DNA from: a bacterium
GTDB lineage: Bacteria > Patescibacteriota > Minisyncoccia > Phycocordibacterales > 1-14-0-10-42-12
Direction: 5' to 3'
Assembly (NCBI GenBank): GCA_030432135.1
Contig: JAUIHD010000006.1
Span: 1-10,447, forward strand
DNA length: 10,447 nt
A model generated the notes under the pieces. The model was given only the letters and a program-made list of their open reading frames with translations, was not told the origin of the DNA and did no database searches. Below are positions 1 through 3,536 of the stretch, piece by piece. Within the stretch, counting starts at the first letter, position 1. The number at the start of each line of letters is the position of its first letter. Both the position numbers and the translations under genes were made by a program.

Positions 1-154
1 CCCAGTCCTTTGGCTTACGTCCTATGAACATATCGCGAACACACCCCCCTACTAAGTGTGCTTCAAAACCATTTTTTATTAGAATACTCCCTACTTGTGT
101 CACTATTTCAGGAATATCTTTTTTCTGTAGAATAGAGTTATTCACTTCGTACAT
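1..154 (-). CDS. cca: CCA-adding enzyme / tRNA nucleotidyltransferase, N-terminal part (cut by window edge)
   Basis: Reading leftwards from an ATG at 154 gives 51 codons with no stop before the window edge. After about 34 residues comes GFEAHLVGGCVRDMFIGRKPKDW, the nucleotide-binding start of the polymerase-beta-like head of class II CCA-adding enzymes and poly(A) polymerases (LVGGCVRDxLLGRxPKDxD). The catalytic aspartates would follow just past the edge. Family knowledge: the enzyme adds or repairs the 3' CCA of tRNAs in the cytoplasm. This fits the window, because none of its four tRNA genes encodes CCA. CCA-adding and poly(A) polymerase cannot be told apart from the head alone; the tRNA context favours the first. 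No clear Shine-Dalgarno sequence precedes the ATG. The start is divergent from tRNA-Arg, with 56 bases between them. Confidence 0.88.
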   Translation of the reverse strand, partial: MYEVNNSILQKKDIPEIVTQVGSILIKNGFEAHLVGGCVRDMFIGRKPKDW

Positions 155-167
155 TGTAGTATGGCTT

Positions 168-195
168 TTGATTTTAGGCCATATTACTGTATATT
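168..195 (+). promoter_or_regulatory. Promoter of tRNA-Arg
   Basis: TTGATT (168-173), a 16-base spacer and TATATT (190-195) form a sigma-70-type promoter. The expected start is about 202, nine bases before the mature tRNA 5' end at 211. Confidence 0.55.
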
Positions 196-210
196 AGTGA
201 AGTTCGTATT

Positions 211-282
211 GCTTCCGTGGTGAAATGGATATCACAACGGTCTTCGGAACCGTCGTTGGGGGTTCGAATCCCTCCGGAAGCA
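211..282 (+). tRNA. tRNA-Arg (anticodon UCG)
   Basis: A full cloverleaf can be folded by eye: acceptor stem 211-217 with 275-281, D-stem GTGA/TCAC (220-223/232-235), anticodon stem ACGGT/ACCGT (237-241/249-253) around the loop CTTCGGA, giving anticodon TCG at 244-246, a four-base variable loop, and a T-arm at 258-274 with loop TTCGAAT. The discriminator is A282, and CCA is not encoded. The tRNA reads CGA codons. The 3' part of the gene plus eight downstream bases is duplicated exactly at 435-456. Confidence 0.95.
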
Positions 283-290
283 CAAAAAAC
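269..290 (+). repeat. Direct repeat, copy 1 (3' end of tRNA-Arg plus 8 bases)
   Basis: These 22 bases cover the 3' side of the tRNA-Arg T-stem, the acceptor strand, the discriminator and CAAAAAAC beyond it. An exact copy lies 166 bases downstream at 435-456. A direct repeat of a tRNA 3' end flanking a short insert is the classic footprint of site-specific integration into a tRNA gene, though no integrase is visible here. Confidence 0.85.
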
Positions 291-331
291 AAGGGAGCCG
301 GCTCTGAATAGAGTCGGCGACTTTGTTTTTT
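290..331 (+). terminator. Hairpin plus T-run after tRNA-Arg
   Basis: Arms 291-305 and 310-324 pair over 15 positions with a GAAT loop and one tandem G-A mismatch, and are followed by TTTTTT (326-331). This is a good intrinsic terminator for tRNA-Arg. It is also the first structural part of the repeat element, since a similar hairpin follows tRNA-Gly(UCC) at 2972-2997. Confidence 0.7.
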
Positions 332-404
332 ACCGCATCCGCAGGATTCGAAAGACGGAGCGTGCGAAGCCGGCCGGAGGTCGTGCGCGAGTCGGGGTCG
401 CGAG
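325..404 (+). repeat. tRNA-associated GC-rich repeat, copy A core
   Basis: The stretch runs from the TTTTACCG motif to GGGGTCGCGA. Positions 344-403 match 3019-3078 at 54 of 60 bases without gaps. It can form an internal hairpin: GCGTGC (360-365) with GTGCGC (383-388), and GGCC (372-375) with GGTC (379-382). A second hairpin, CCGTCT-TTT-AGACGG, follows at 406-420, and then TTGTGACCG (424-432) leads into the duplicated tRNA-Arg end. An open frame crosses the element, but the pattern of differences between copies does not look like selection on protein. I do not recognise it as any named RNA family. Confidence 0.75.
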
Positions 405-434
405 ACCGTCTTTTAGACGGAACTTGTGACCGGG

Positions 435-456
435 TCCCTCCGGAAGCACAAAAAAC
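435..456 (+). repeat. Direct repeat, copy 2 (duplicated tRNA-Arg 3' end)
   Basis: This is an exact 22-base copy of 269-290. The sequence just before it (ACCGGG) does not restore the T-loop TTCGAA, so no second tRNA can fold here. It is a tRNA 3' remnant that ends the repeat element. Confidence 0.85.
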
Positions 457-458
457 TA

Positions 459-493
459 AGGAACCTTGTCTCTGGCGAGAGAAACAAGGTCCT
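459..493 (+). other. Hairpin after the duplicated tRNA end
   Basis: AGGAACCTTG-TCTCT and AGAGAAACAAGGTCCT pair around the loop GGCG with small bulges. It sits where the terminator hairpin sits after the intact tRNA-Arg (290-331), but no T-run follows. It may be a decayed copy of the original tRNA terminator. The remaining bases to 610 hold only a weak hairpin (522-545). Confidence 0.45.
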
Positions 494-610
494 CTTGAGC
501 TAATCCTCTTCCAGGGGCTTTAGGAAATATTCCCGAATGTTTCCTGCTATAATCGGTTTCCCGATAAACGAGTCTGCTACCCCTCGTTCCCATACTCGAT
601 CAAGTCGTAT

Positions 611-766
611 TCAGTAGACACCATCGCTAGAGGCGTTTATTACAGTGCCGGTGAGTATGACACCGTCAGCCCAGTGTCCAGGATTGGGGAAAAGTGTTTT
701 GTAGCGAACCCGATCCCCCACTTTATGTATAGGTTTTTGTTCTTTTGCTCGGTCTAGTTTGGTCAA
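611..766 (-). CDS. Small orphan protein, 51 residues
   Basis: The start is a TTG at 766, chosen because a strong Shine-Dalgarno sequence (GGAGGAG) lies seven bases upstream, and an extended -10 box (TGTTATAAT on minus, 789-797) lies just before that. A longer in-frame reading begins inside tRNA-Gly and is not credible. The product is a small soluble polypeptide with HKVGDRVRYKTLFPNPGHWADGVILTGTV in the middle, which looks like a small beta-barrel of the KOW/SH3 kind (VGDRVRY...G.V), but I do not recognise a family. After the TGA at 611 another frame would continue for about 13 residues (STEYDLIEYGNEG) to a TAG at 577, so a frameshift or truncation is possible. It lies downstream of tRNA-Gly(GCC) and its terminator. 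Confidence 0.55.
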   Translation of the reverse strand: MTKLDRAKEQKPIHKVGDRVRYKTLFPNPGHWADGVILTGTVINASSDGVY

Positions 767-788
767 GATTGAGCTCCTCCAAGATTCT

Positions 789-797
789 ATTATAACA
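789..797 (-). promoter_or_regulatory. Extended -10 promoter of the 51-residue gene
   Basis: On minus the sequence reads TG-T-TATAAT, an extended -10 element, with no recognisable -35. The start would be near 782, giving a leader of about 16 bases that carries the GGAGGAG ribosome site. Confidence 0.5.
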
Positions 798-801
798 AAA
801 C

Positions 802-831
802 AAAAAAGCCGCCATGATTGACGGCTTTTTT
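802..831 (-). terminator. Terminator after tRNA-Gly(GCC)
   Basis: AAAAAAGCCG (802-811) pairs with CGGCTTTTTT (822-831), and CA with TG inside, around TGAT. On minus the T-run follows the stem, ending transcription of tRNA-Gly. The plus strand also shows a terminator shape. Confidence 0.8.
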
Positions 832-839
832 GTATCGTG

Positions 840-910
840 TGCGGATAGGGAGAATCGAACTCCCGACTCATCCTTGGCAAGGACGTATTTTACCACTAAA
901 CCATATCCGC
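840..910 (-). tRNA. tRNA-Gly (anticodon GCC)
   Basis: On minus the gene begins GCGGATATGG and ends TATCCGC plus discriminator A. The acceptor stem GCGGATA/TATCCGC, the anticodon stem CGTCC/GGATG with loop TTGCCAA (anticodon GCC), and a T-arm with GTTCGATTC are all present. CCA is not encoded. Unlike the other two glycine/arginine loci, no GC-rich repeat follows this tRNA, only a simple terminator. Confidence 0.95.
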
Positions 911-924
911 TTTATAACTACGCT

Positions 925-953
925 ATTATAGGTGCTTTATGGGCTTTGATCAA
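925..953 (-). promoter_or_regulatory. Promoter of tRNA-Gly(GCC)
   Basis: On minus: TTGATC (953-948), a 17-base spacer and TATAAT (930-925). The predicted start is around 918, eight bases before the tRNA 5' end. The box nearly touches the stop codon of the upstream glycosylase gene. Confidence 0.75.
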
Positions 954-955
954 TA

Positions 956-1525
956 CTATTTTAACTTCTTAGAAACTTCTTTTTGCAGTGTTGGAATAAC
1001 GTCTTTCTTGAACCACGGGTTCTTTTTATGCCAGATATTATTTCGAGGAGATGGGTGAACAAGTGGTATATATTCAGGCATATATTCAGCGTAGTTCCGT
1101 ACGGTATCCGTTAAGGACATTTTCATGCGTGATCCCAAATAATGCTTCTGGGCGTATTGTCCTATAAGGATTATAAGCTTTATATTAGGCATATTATTTA
1201 ATATCAAAGGGTGCCATTTAGCCGCAAAATCTTTTCGAGGCGGCTTGTCTCCCCTTTCCCCACTCCCTGGAAAGTAAAAATCCATAGGTATAAGAGCAAT
1301 TTTTTCACTATAGAATGTGTCTTTTGAGATATTGAGCCATGCTCTTAGGTTGTCTCCGCTGGGGTCATTCCATGGAATACCCTTCTCCTGAGTTCTTTTA
1401 CCAGGTGCTTGCCCAATAATTGCTATTTGAGCATCTGGGTGTGCAGTGTATATAGGTCCCCACCCCTTTTTTGTGGCCCATGAGTTATCCTCAATTATTT
1501 TCTGACGAATATCTTTTAGATTCAT
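956..1525 (-). CDS. Uracil-DNA glycosylase superfamily protein
   Basis: The 189-residue product carries the two signatures of the UDG fold: an N-terminal glycine loop IIGQAPG (residues 36-42) with PWNDPSG (51-57) close behind, and a C-terminal HPSPRN (157-162), followed by WHKKNPWF. It also has PMDFYFPGSGERGDKPPR (80-97), seen in a branch of single-domain UDG-like proteins. The cysteine ligands of the iron-sulfur family 4/5 enzymes are absent. Family knowledge suggests removal of uracil or related damaged bases from DNA; the exact substrate is not readable here. Two ATGs lie side by side (1528 and 1525). I prefer 1525, because TTGTAG-N16-TACTAT ends six bases before it, the same spacing seen at other genes in the window. 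It is the first leftward gene beside the gene-free hub. Confidence 0.85.
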   Translation of the reverse strand: MNLKDIRQKIIEDNSWATKKGWGPIYTAHPDAQIAIIGQAPGKRTQEKGIPWNDPSGDNLRAWLNISKDTFYSEKIALIPMDFYFPGSGERGDKPPRKDFAAKWHPLILNNMPNIKLIILIGQYAQKHYLGSRMKMSLTDTVRNYAEYMPEYIPLVHPSPRNNIWHKKNPWFKKDVIPTLQKEVSKKLK

Positions 1526-1531
1526 CATATT

Positions 1532-1559
1532 ATAGTAGCTTACTAAACACAGGCTACAA
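1532..1559 (-). promoter_or_regulatory. Promoter of the UDG-like gene, leaderless type
   Basis: On minus: TTGTAG, 16 bases, TACTAT (1537-1532), then six bases to the ATG at 1525. A start 6-7 bases after the -10 falls on the initiation codon, so the mRNA would have no leader. A TATAAT overlapping it (1534-1529) would be too close to either ATG. Confidence 0.5.
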
Positions 1560-1611
1560 GGGGTTATTTATAAGACAAAATACTGTAAAAGACTCAATAA
1601 CAACAGTTTTT

Positions 1612-1640
1612 TTGACAAAAGTCCCCTATTCTCCTATAAG
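1612..1640 (+). promoter_or_regulatory. Near-consensus promoter with no gene behind it
   Basis: TTGACA (1612-1617), a 17-base spacer and TATAAG (1635-1640) form the best sigma-70 match I found on plus. Transcription would start near 1647 and run through the DnaA-box-like sites and the parS-like palindrome towards the yraN-like gene. No convincing reading frame lies between 1647 and 1873, so it drives either a long leader, a small RNA, or transcription across an origin. Confidence 0.5.
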
Positions 1641-1662
1641 AGCCCTTATTTTTAGCCAAAAC

Positions 1663-1671
1663 TGTGGAAAA
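1663..1671 (-). promoter_or_regulatory. DnaA-box-like 9-mer, site 1
   Basis: On minus it reads TTTTCCACA, one mismatch from the DnaA box TTATCCACA. It lies ten bases from a second such site in the same orientation. Confidence 0.45.
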
Positions 1672-1681
1672 CTTTGGGGAT

Positions 1682-1690
1682 TGTGGGTAA
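1682..1690 (-). promoter_or_regulatory. DnaA-box-like 9-mer, site 2
   Basis: On minus it reads TTACCCACA, one mismatch from TTATCCACA. Site-to-site spacing is 19 bases, close to two helical turns, so both sites would face the same side of the DNA. Confidence 0.45.
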
Positions 1691-1777
1691 AAGTCATTAA
1701 TATTGGACACTGGCACGGACGTCTTTTTAGTCATATTATGGCTTTATATAGCGCTTTAATAGACTTTTATCATAGAA

Positions 1778-1793
1778 AGTTTCACGTGAAACT
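1778..1793. promoter_or_regulatory. parS-like centromere site
   Basis: AGTTTCACGTGAAACT is a perfect 16-bp palindrome. Its inner 14 bases, GTTTCACGTGAAAC, are identical to the core of the bacterial chromosomal parS consensus (TGTTTCACGTGAAACA), which ParB/Spo0J binds. Only the outermost pair differs. A degraded relative (TGTTTCTTATGAAAAT, 11 of 16) follows at 1801-1816. Chromosomal parS sites usually lie near the replication origin. No parA or parB gene is in the window. Confidence 0.65.
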
Positions 1794-1872
1794 AAAATAA
1801 TGTTTCTTATGAAAATAGACCTCTAAAATATGCGATTTTGATTAAAAACTGTTGTATTGTTACACATGTAAC

Positions 1873-2262
1873 ATGTTTAGACCGGGGAATAAGATCGGGG
1901 TCATTGGAGAGAATATAGCCACAAGGTTTCTTATGAAACAGGGCTTTTCTATAAAAGAGAAGAATTACTGGAAAAAATGGGGAGAAATAGATATTGTGGC
2001 TGAAAAAGAGGAAATTCTTCACTTTGTAGAGGTAAAAAGTGTTTCTTGTGAAAACATTGAGAGTGTTTTAAGTAGTTCATATGCGGGATATAGGCCTGAA
2101 GAGAATGTCCATGAAGGAAAGCTTTCAAAGCTGTATAAAACAATAGAGAGTTATATTGCAGAGCATGAATACGAAGGAGAATGGGGGATTGATGTGGTGG
2201 TTGTTTATATAGAGGAGAAAACAAAGCGGGCGAAAGTGAAAATGATCGAGAATATTACCTAG
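1873..2262 (+). CDS. YraN / UPF0102 family endonuclease-like protein
   Basis: The 129-residue product starts MFRPGNKIGVIGENIATRFLMKQGFSIKEKNYWKKWGEIDIVAEKEEILHFVEVKS, the standard layout of the YraN family: GxxGExxAxxyL near the N-terminus, GEIDIVA (37-43) and FVEVK (51-55). Glu13, Asp40, Glu53 and Lys55 match the active-site positions of a restriction-endonuclease-like (PD-D/ExK) fold. The family is widespread but its role is poorly known; links to DNA recombination or repair have been proposed. The C-terminal half, with a 24-residue helical EENVHEGKLSKLYKTIESYI stretch and WGIDVVVVYI, is also typical. I use the ATG at 1873; an upstream TTG at 1852 would add MYCYTCN before the usual family start. 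A weak TTGATT-N17-TACACA ends six bases before this ATG. Confidence 0.85.
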   Translation: MFRPGNKIGVIGENIATRFLMKQGFSIKEKNYWKKWGEIDIVAEKEEILHFVEVKSVSCENIESVLSSSYAGYRPEENVHEGKLSKLYKTIESYIAEHEYEGEWGIDVVVVYIEEKTKRAKVKMIENIT

Positions 2263-2338
2263 AATCACAGTAAAACACTGGATATTTTGTGTGTTTCCTG
2301 TATCATTTGCTCTCGTAAGAAGGATTGGCAATTATATG

Positions 2339-2402
2339 CGGGGTGTGCGAGTGATATTTGGCACGGCTAACATTTTAGCCAGATAAACTTGTTCGAAACG
2401 TT
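2339..2402 (+). pseudogene. Possible tRNA-Pro-like remnant
   Basis: Two words of the tRNA-Pro gene recur just upstream in the same order: CGGGGTGTG (2339-2347, as at 2434-2442) and CGGCTAACAT (2364-2373, as at 2449-2458). A TTGTTCGAAAC resembling a T-loop follows at 2390-2400. No cloverleaf forms; GGCTAA-CATT-TTAGCC makes a simple hairpin. It may be a decayed duplicate of tRNA-Pro or a chance match. Confidence 0.3.
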
Positions 2403-2433
2403 ATATGGCGAAAATTGTGTGAAAAATTGTATA

Positions 2434-2506
2434 CGGGGTGTGGTGTAACGGCTAACATGCTTGTTTTGGGTACAAGTGACTCCGGGTTCGAATCCCGGCA
2501 CCCCGA
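2434..2506 (+). tRNA. tRNA-Pro (anticodon UGG)
   Basis: The acceptor stem CGGGGTG/CACCCCG with discriminator A2506, the anticodon stem CTTGT/ACAAG with loop TTTGGGT (anticodon TGG) and the T-arm CCGGG-TTCGAAT-CCCGG all fold. The first base C1 is the usual start for tRNA-Pro. CCA is not encoded. No GC-rich repeat follows; the RNHCP gene begins 23 bases downstream. Confidence 0.95.
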
Positions 2507-2529
2507 CTAGGTTTATATCTCTGCTATGT

Positions 2530-2835
2530 ATGGCAACAACTGAATTTAAAAGAAATATAGAGGATTTCACGTGTAACCACTGTGGACACGAGGTAACAGG
2601 GGATGGATATACAAATCATTGCCCAGAGTGTTTATGGAGTAAGCACGTCGATAAGTTTCCGGGAGACAGGGAAGAGAGTTGTGGGGGAATGATGAAACCG
2701 ATAGATGTATTCCAAAAGCATGGAAAATGGTTTGTAATACAGAAGTGTGAGAAATGTGGTGCAGAATGGACGAATCATGTACGAGACGAGGATAACTTCG
2801 ATGTTGTCATAAAGATGTCGGAGAAGGGGATTTAG
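2530..2835 (+). CDS. RNHCP-domain zinc-binding protein
   Basis: The 101-residue product has FTCNHCGHEV (13-22), TNHCPECLWSKHVDKFPGDR (28-47), then CGGMMKPI (51-58) and a C-terminal CEKCG (73-77). This is the layout of the RNHCP domain (F-C-x2-C-G ... RNHCPxCLxSxHVDxxPGDRxxxCxGxMxPI). The arginine that gives the domain its name is threonine here. Cysteine pairs 15/18, 31/34 and 73/76, with histidines nearby, suggest one or two zinc sites. Function is unknown in the family; a nucleic-acid role is only a guess. The start ATG at 2530 was chosen because the longer frame reads back through tRNA-Pro. There is no Shine-Dalgarno sequence; TATATC lies ten bases upstream. Confidence 0.85.
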   Translation: MATTEFKRNIEDFTCNHCGHEVTGDGYTNHCPECLWSKHVDKFPGDREESCGGMMKPIDVFQKHGKWFVIQKCEKCGAEWTNHVRDEDNFDVVIKMSEKGI

Positions 2836-2886
2836 ATTGCTCTAGAGGGCTATTTTTGATAGTATCTTATTCGTTCTTAACTAATT

Positions 2887-2957
2887 GCGGGTATGGTTTA
2901 GTGGTAGAATGTCTGCCTTCCAAGCAGAAGACGGGAGTTCGATTCTCCCTACCCGCA
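2887..2957 (+). tRNA. tRNA-Gly (anticodon UCC)
   Basis: The acceptor stem GCGGGTA/TACCCGC with discriminator A2957, the anticodon loop CTTCCAA on stem TCTGC/GCAGA (anticodon TCC) and the T-arm GGGAG-TTCGATT-CTCCC are clear. CCA is not encoded. Part of its T-arm, CGATTCTCCCT (2940-2950), recurs at 3119-3129 at the far end of the repeat element. Confidence 0.95.
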
Positions 2958-2971
2958 CATAAAATCACTTT

Positions 2972-2997
2972 GACCCCGACACGGATGTGTTGGGGTC
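2972..2997 (+). terminator. Hairpin after tRNA-Gly(UCC)
   Basis: GACCCCGACAC and GTGTTGGGGTC pair over 11 positions with one G-T, around the loop GGAT. A short T-run (3004-3007) follows after TTAGTG. This may be a terminator for the tRNA, and it is placed exactly as the hairpin after tRNA-Arg. Confidence 0.55.
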
Positions 2998-3000
2998 TTA

Positions 3001-3079
3001 GTGTTTTACCGAGGAAGGGGAATCGAAAGCCGGAGCGCGCGAAGCCGGCCGTAGGCCGTGCGCGAGGCGGGGTCGCGAC
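3001..3079 (+). repeat. tRNA-associated GC-rich repeat, copy B core
   Basis: The stretch matches copy A (325-404) from TTTTACCG to GGTCGCGA; positions 3019-3078 agree at 54 of 60 bases. The inner hairpin is fully Watson-Crick here (GGCC-GTA-GGCC), and the outer arms are GCGCGC and GTGCGC. Two of the six differences from copy A swap G-T and G-C pairs inside these stems, which keeps the fold. A hairpin CTCTG...CAGAG (about 3080-3103) and TTGTGGCCG (3112-3120) follow, mirroring copy A. Confidence 0.75.
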
Positions 3080-3118
3080 CTCTGTTGCGTAGATTTATCA
3101 GAGCAGGAGAGTTGTGGC

Positions 3119-3129
3119 CGATTCTCCCT
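3119..3129 (+). repeat. Partial copy of the tRNA-Gly T-arm
   Basis: CGATTCTCCCT is identical to 2940-2950 in tRNA-Gly(UCC). Together with GGAGAGTT before it, it forms a T-arm-like hairpin with an extra insertion in the loop. The acceptor strand is not preserved (CTGCTA against ACCCGCA), so this end is more decayed than the one at 435-456. Confidence 0.5.
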
Positions 3130-3133
3130 CTGC

Positions 3134-3139
3134 TAATAT
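3134..3139 (+). promoter_or_regulatory. -10 box of the SET gene, leaderless type
   Basis: TAATAT lies seven bases before the ATG at 3147. TTGTGG (3112-3117), 16 bases upstream, would be the -35, and it belongs to the conserved end of the repeat element. Confidence 0.4.
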
Positions 3140-3146
3140 ATTCTAT

Positions 3147-3473
3147 ATGAATGATGGTATAGAAATAAGTTCTGGAAATTTAGACGGAAAAGGTGTTTAT
3201 GCCAAGAAAAATTTCAGTAAAGACGAGATTGTAGTTACATACAGTCTTATTCCGCTTTCAGAAACTGAGTATAATCAACTATCGGAGACAGAAAAACAGT
3301 TTACCCATTCTCGTAATGGACAGATATATCTATATTCAGAGCCAGAACGATATGTTAATCATTCAGATAATCCAAACACTTATCAGGATTTTGAAATAGG
3401 GGCAGATAGAGCACTTGAGAATATAAAAACCGGAGAAATGATAACTACAGATTCTAATAAGGATGATATGTAG
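3147..3473 (+). CDS. Small stand-alone SET-domain protein
   Basis: The 108-residue product has GKGVYAKKNFSKDEIV (14-29), the SET N-terminal motif, then RYVNHSDNPNT (68-78), which matches the RFxNHSxxPN signature of the S-adenosylmethionine and catalytic pocket, and ALENIKTGEMITTD (89-102), the SET C-terminal motif. Family knowledge: SET proteins methylate lysines on proteins; small bacterial ones are mostly uncharacterised. The motif normally ends ITTDY; here serine replaces that tyrosine and the chain stops six residues later, so activity is uncertain. A GTG at 3114 would add 11 residues, but these would be encoded by the end of the repeat element. The ATG at 3147 fits the usual SET start and the -10 spacing. 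Confidence 0.8.
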   Translation: MNDGIEISSGNLDGKGVYAKKNFSKDEIVVTYSLIPLSETEYNQLSETEKQFTHSRNGQIYLYSEPERYVNHSDNPNTYQDFEIGADRALENIKTGEMITTDSNKDDM

Positions 3474-3488
3474 TTTGTAAAACTACTC

Positions 3489-3526
3489 ATACCAAAAAGA
3501 CCAGTTGTAACTGGTCTTTTTGGTAT
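3489..3526. terminator. Perfect-palindrome terminator after the SET gene
   Basis: Two 18-base arms (3489-3506 and 3509-3526) pair perfectly, with AAAAAG and CTTTTT inside them giving the T-run. It ends the SET transcript. The -10 box of the next gene starts inside its right arm, at 3524. Confidence 0.85.
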
Positions 3527-3529
3527 ACT
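3524..3529 (+). promoter_or_regulatory. -10 box of the HD gene, leaderless type
   Basis: TATACT lies seven bases before the ATG at 3537, so transcription should start at or next to the initiation codon. The -35 would fall inside the terminator palindrome, where no good match is seen. Confidence 0.5.
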
Positions 3530-3536
3530 TTCTCCC

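Noticed and set aside
217..429. Open frame through tRNA-Arg and the repeat (peptide with ERAKPAGGRAR), resembling the one at 2856-3092 (ERAKPAVGRAR)
   Set aside because: Both frames begin inside or run through a tRNA. The similarity comes from the shared DNA repeat, and four of six differences change the amino acid while the stem pairing is kept.
269..456. The repeat pair as a CRISPR array
   Set aside because: Only two copies of the 22-bp repeat exist, one inside a tRNA gene, with a 144-base interval; no Cas genes are present.
435..456. A second intact tRNA-Arg downstream of the first
   Set aside because: Only the 3' T-stem side and acceptor strand are present; no D-arm, anticodon arm or T-loop can be formed.
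1738..1800. 20-codon ATG frame overlapping the parS-like palindrome
   Set aside because: It has no ribosome site and no leaderless promoter at the right spacing; its end is made by the palindrome.
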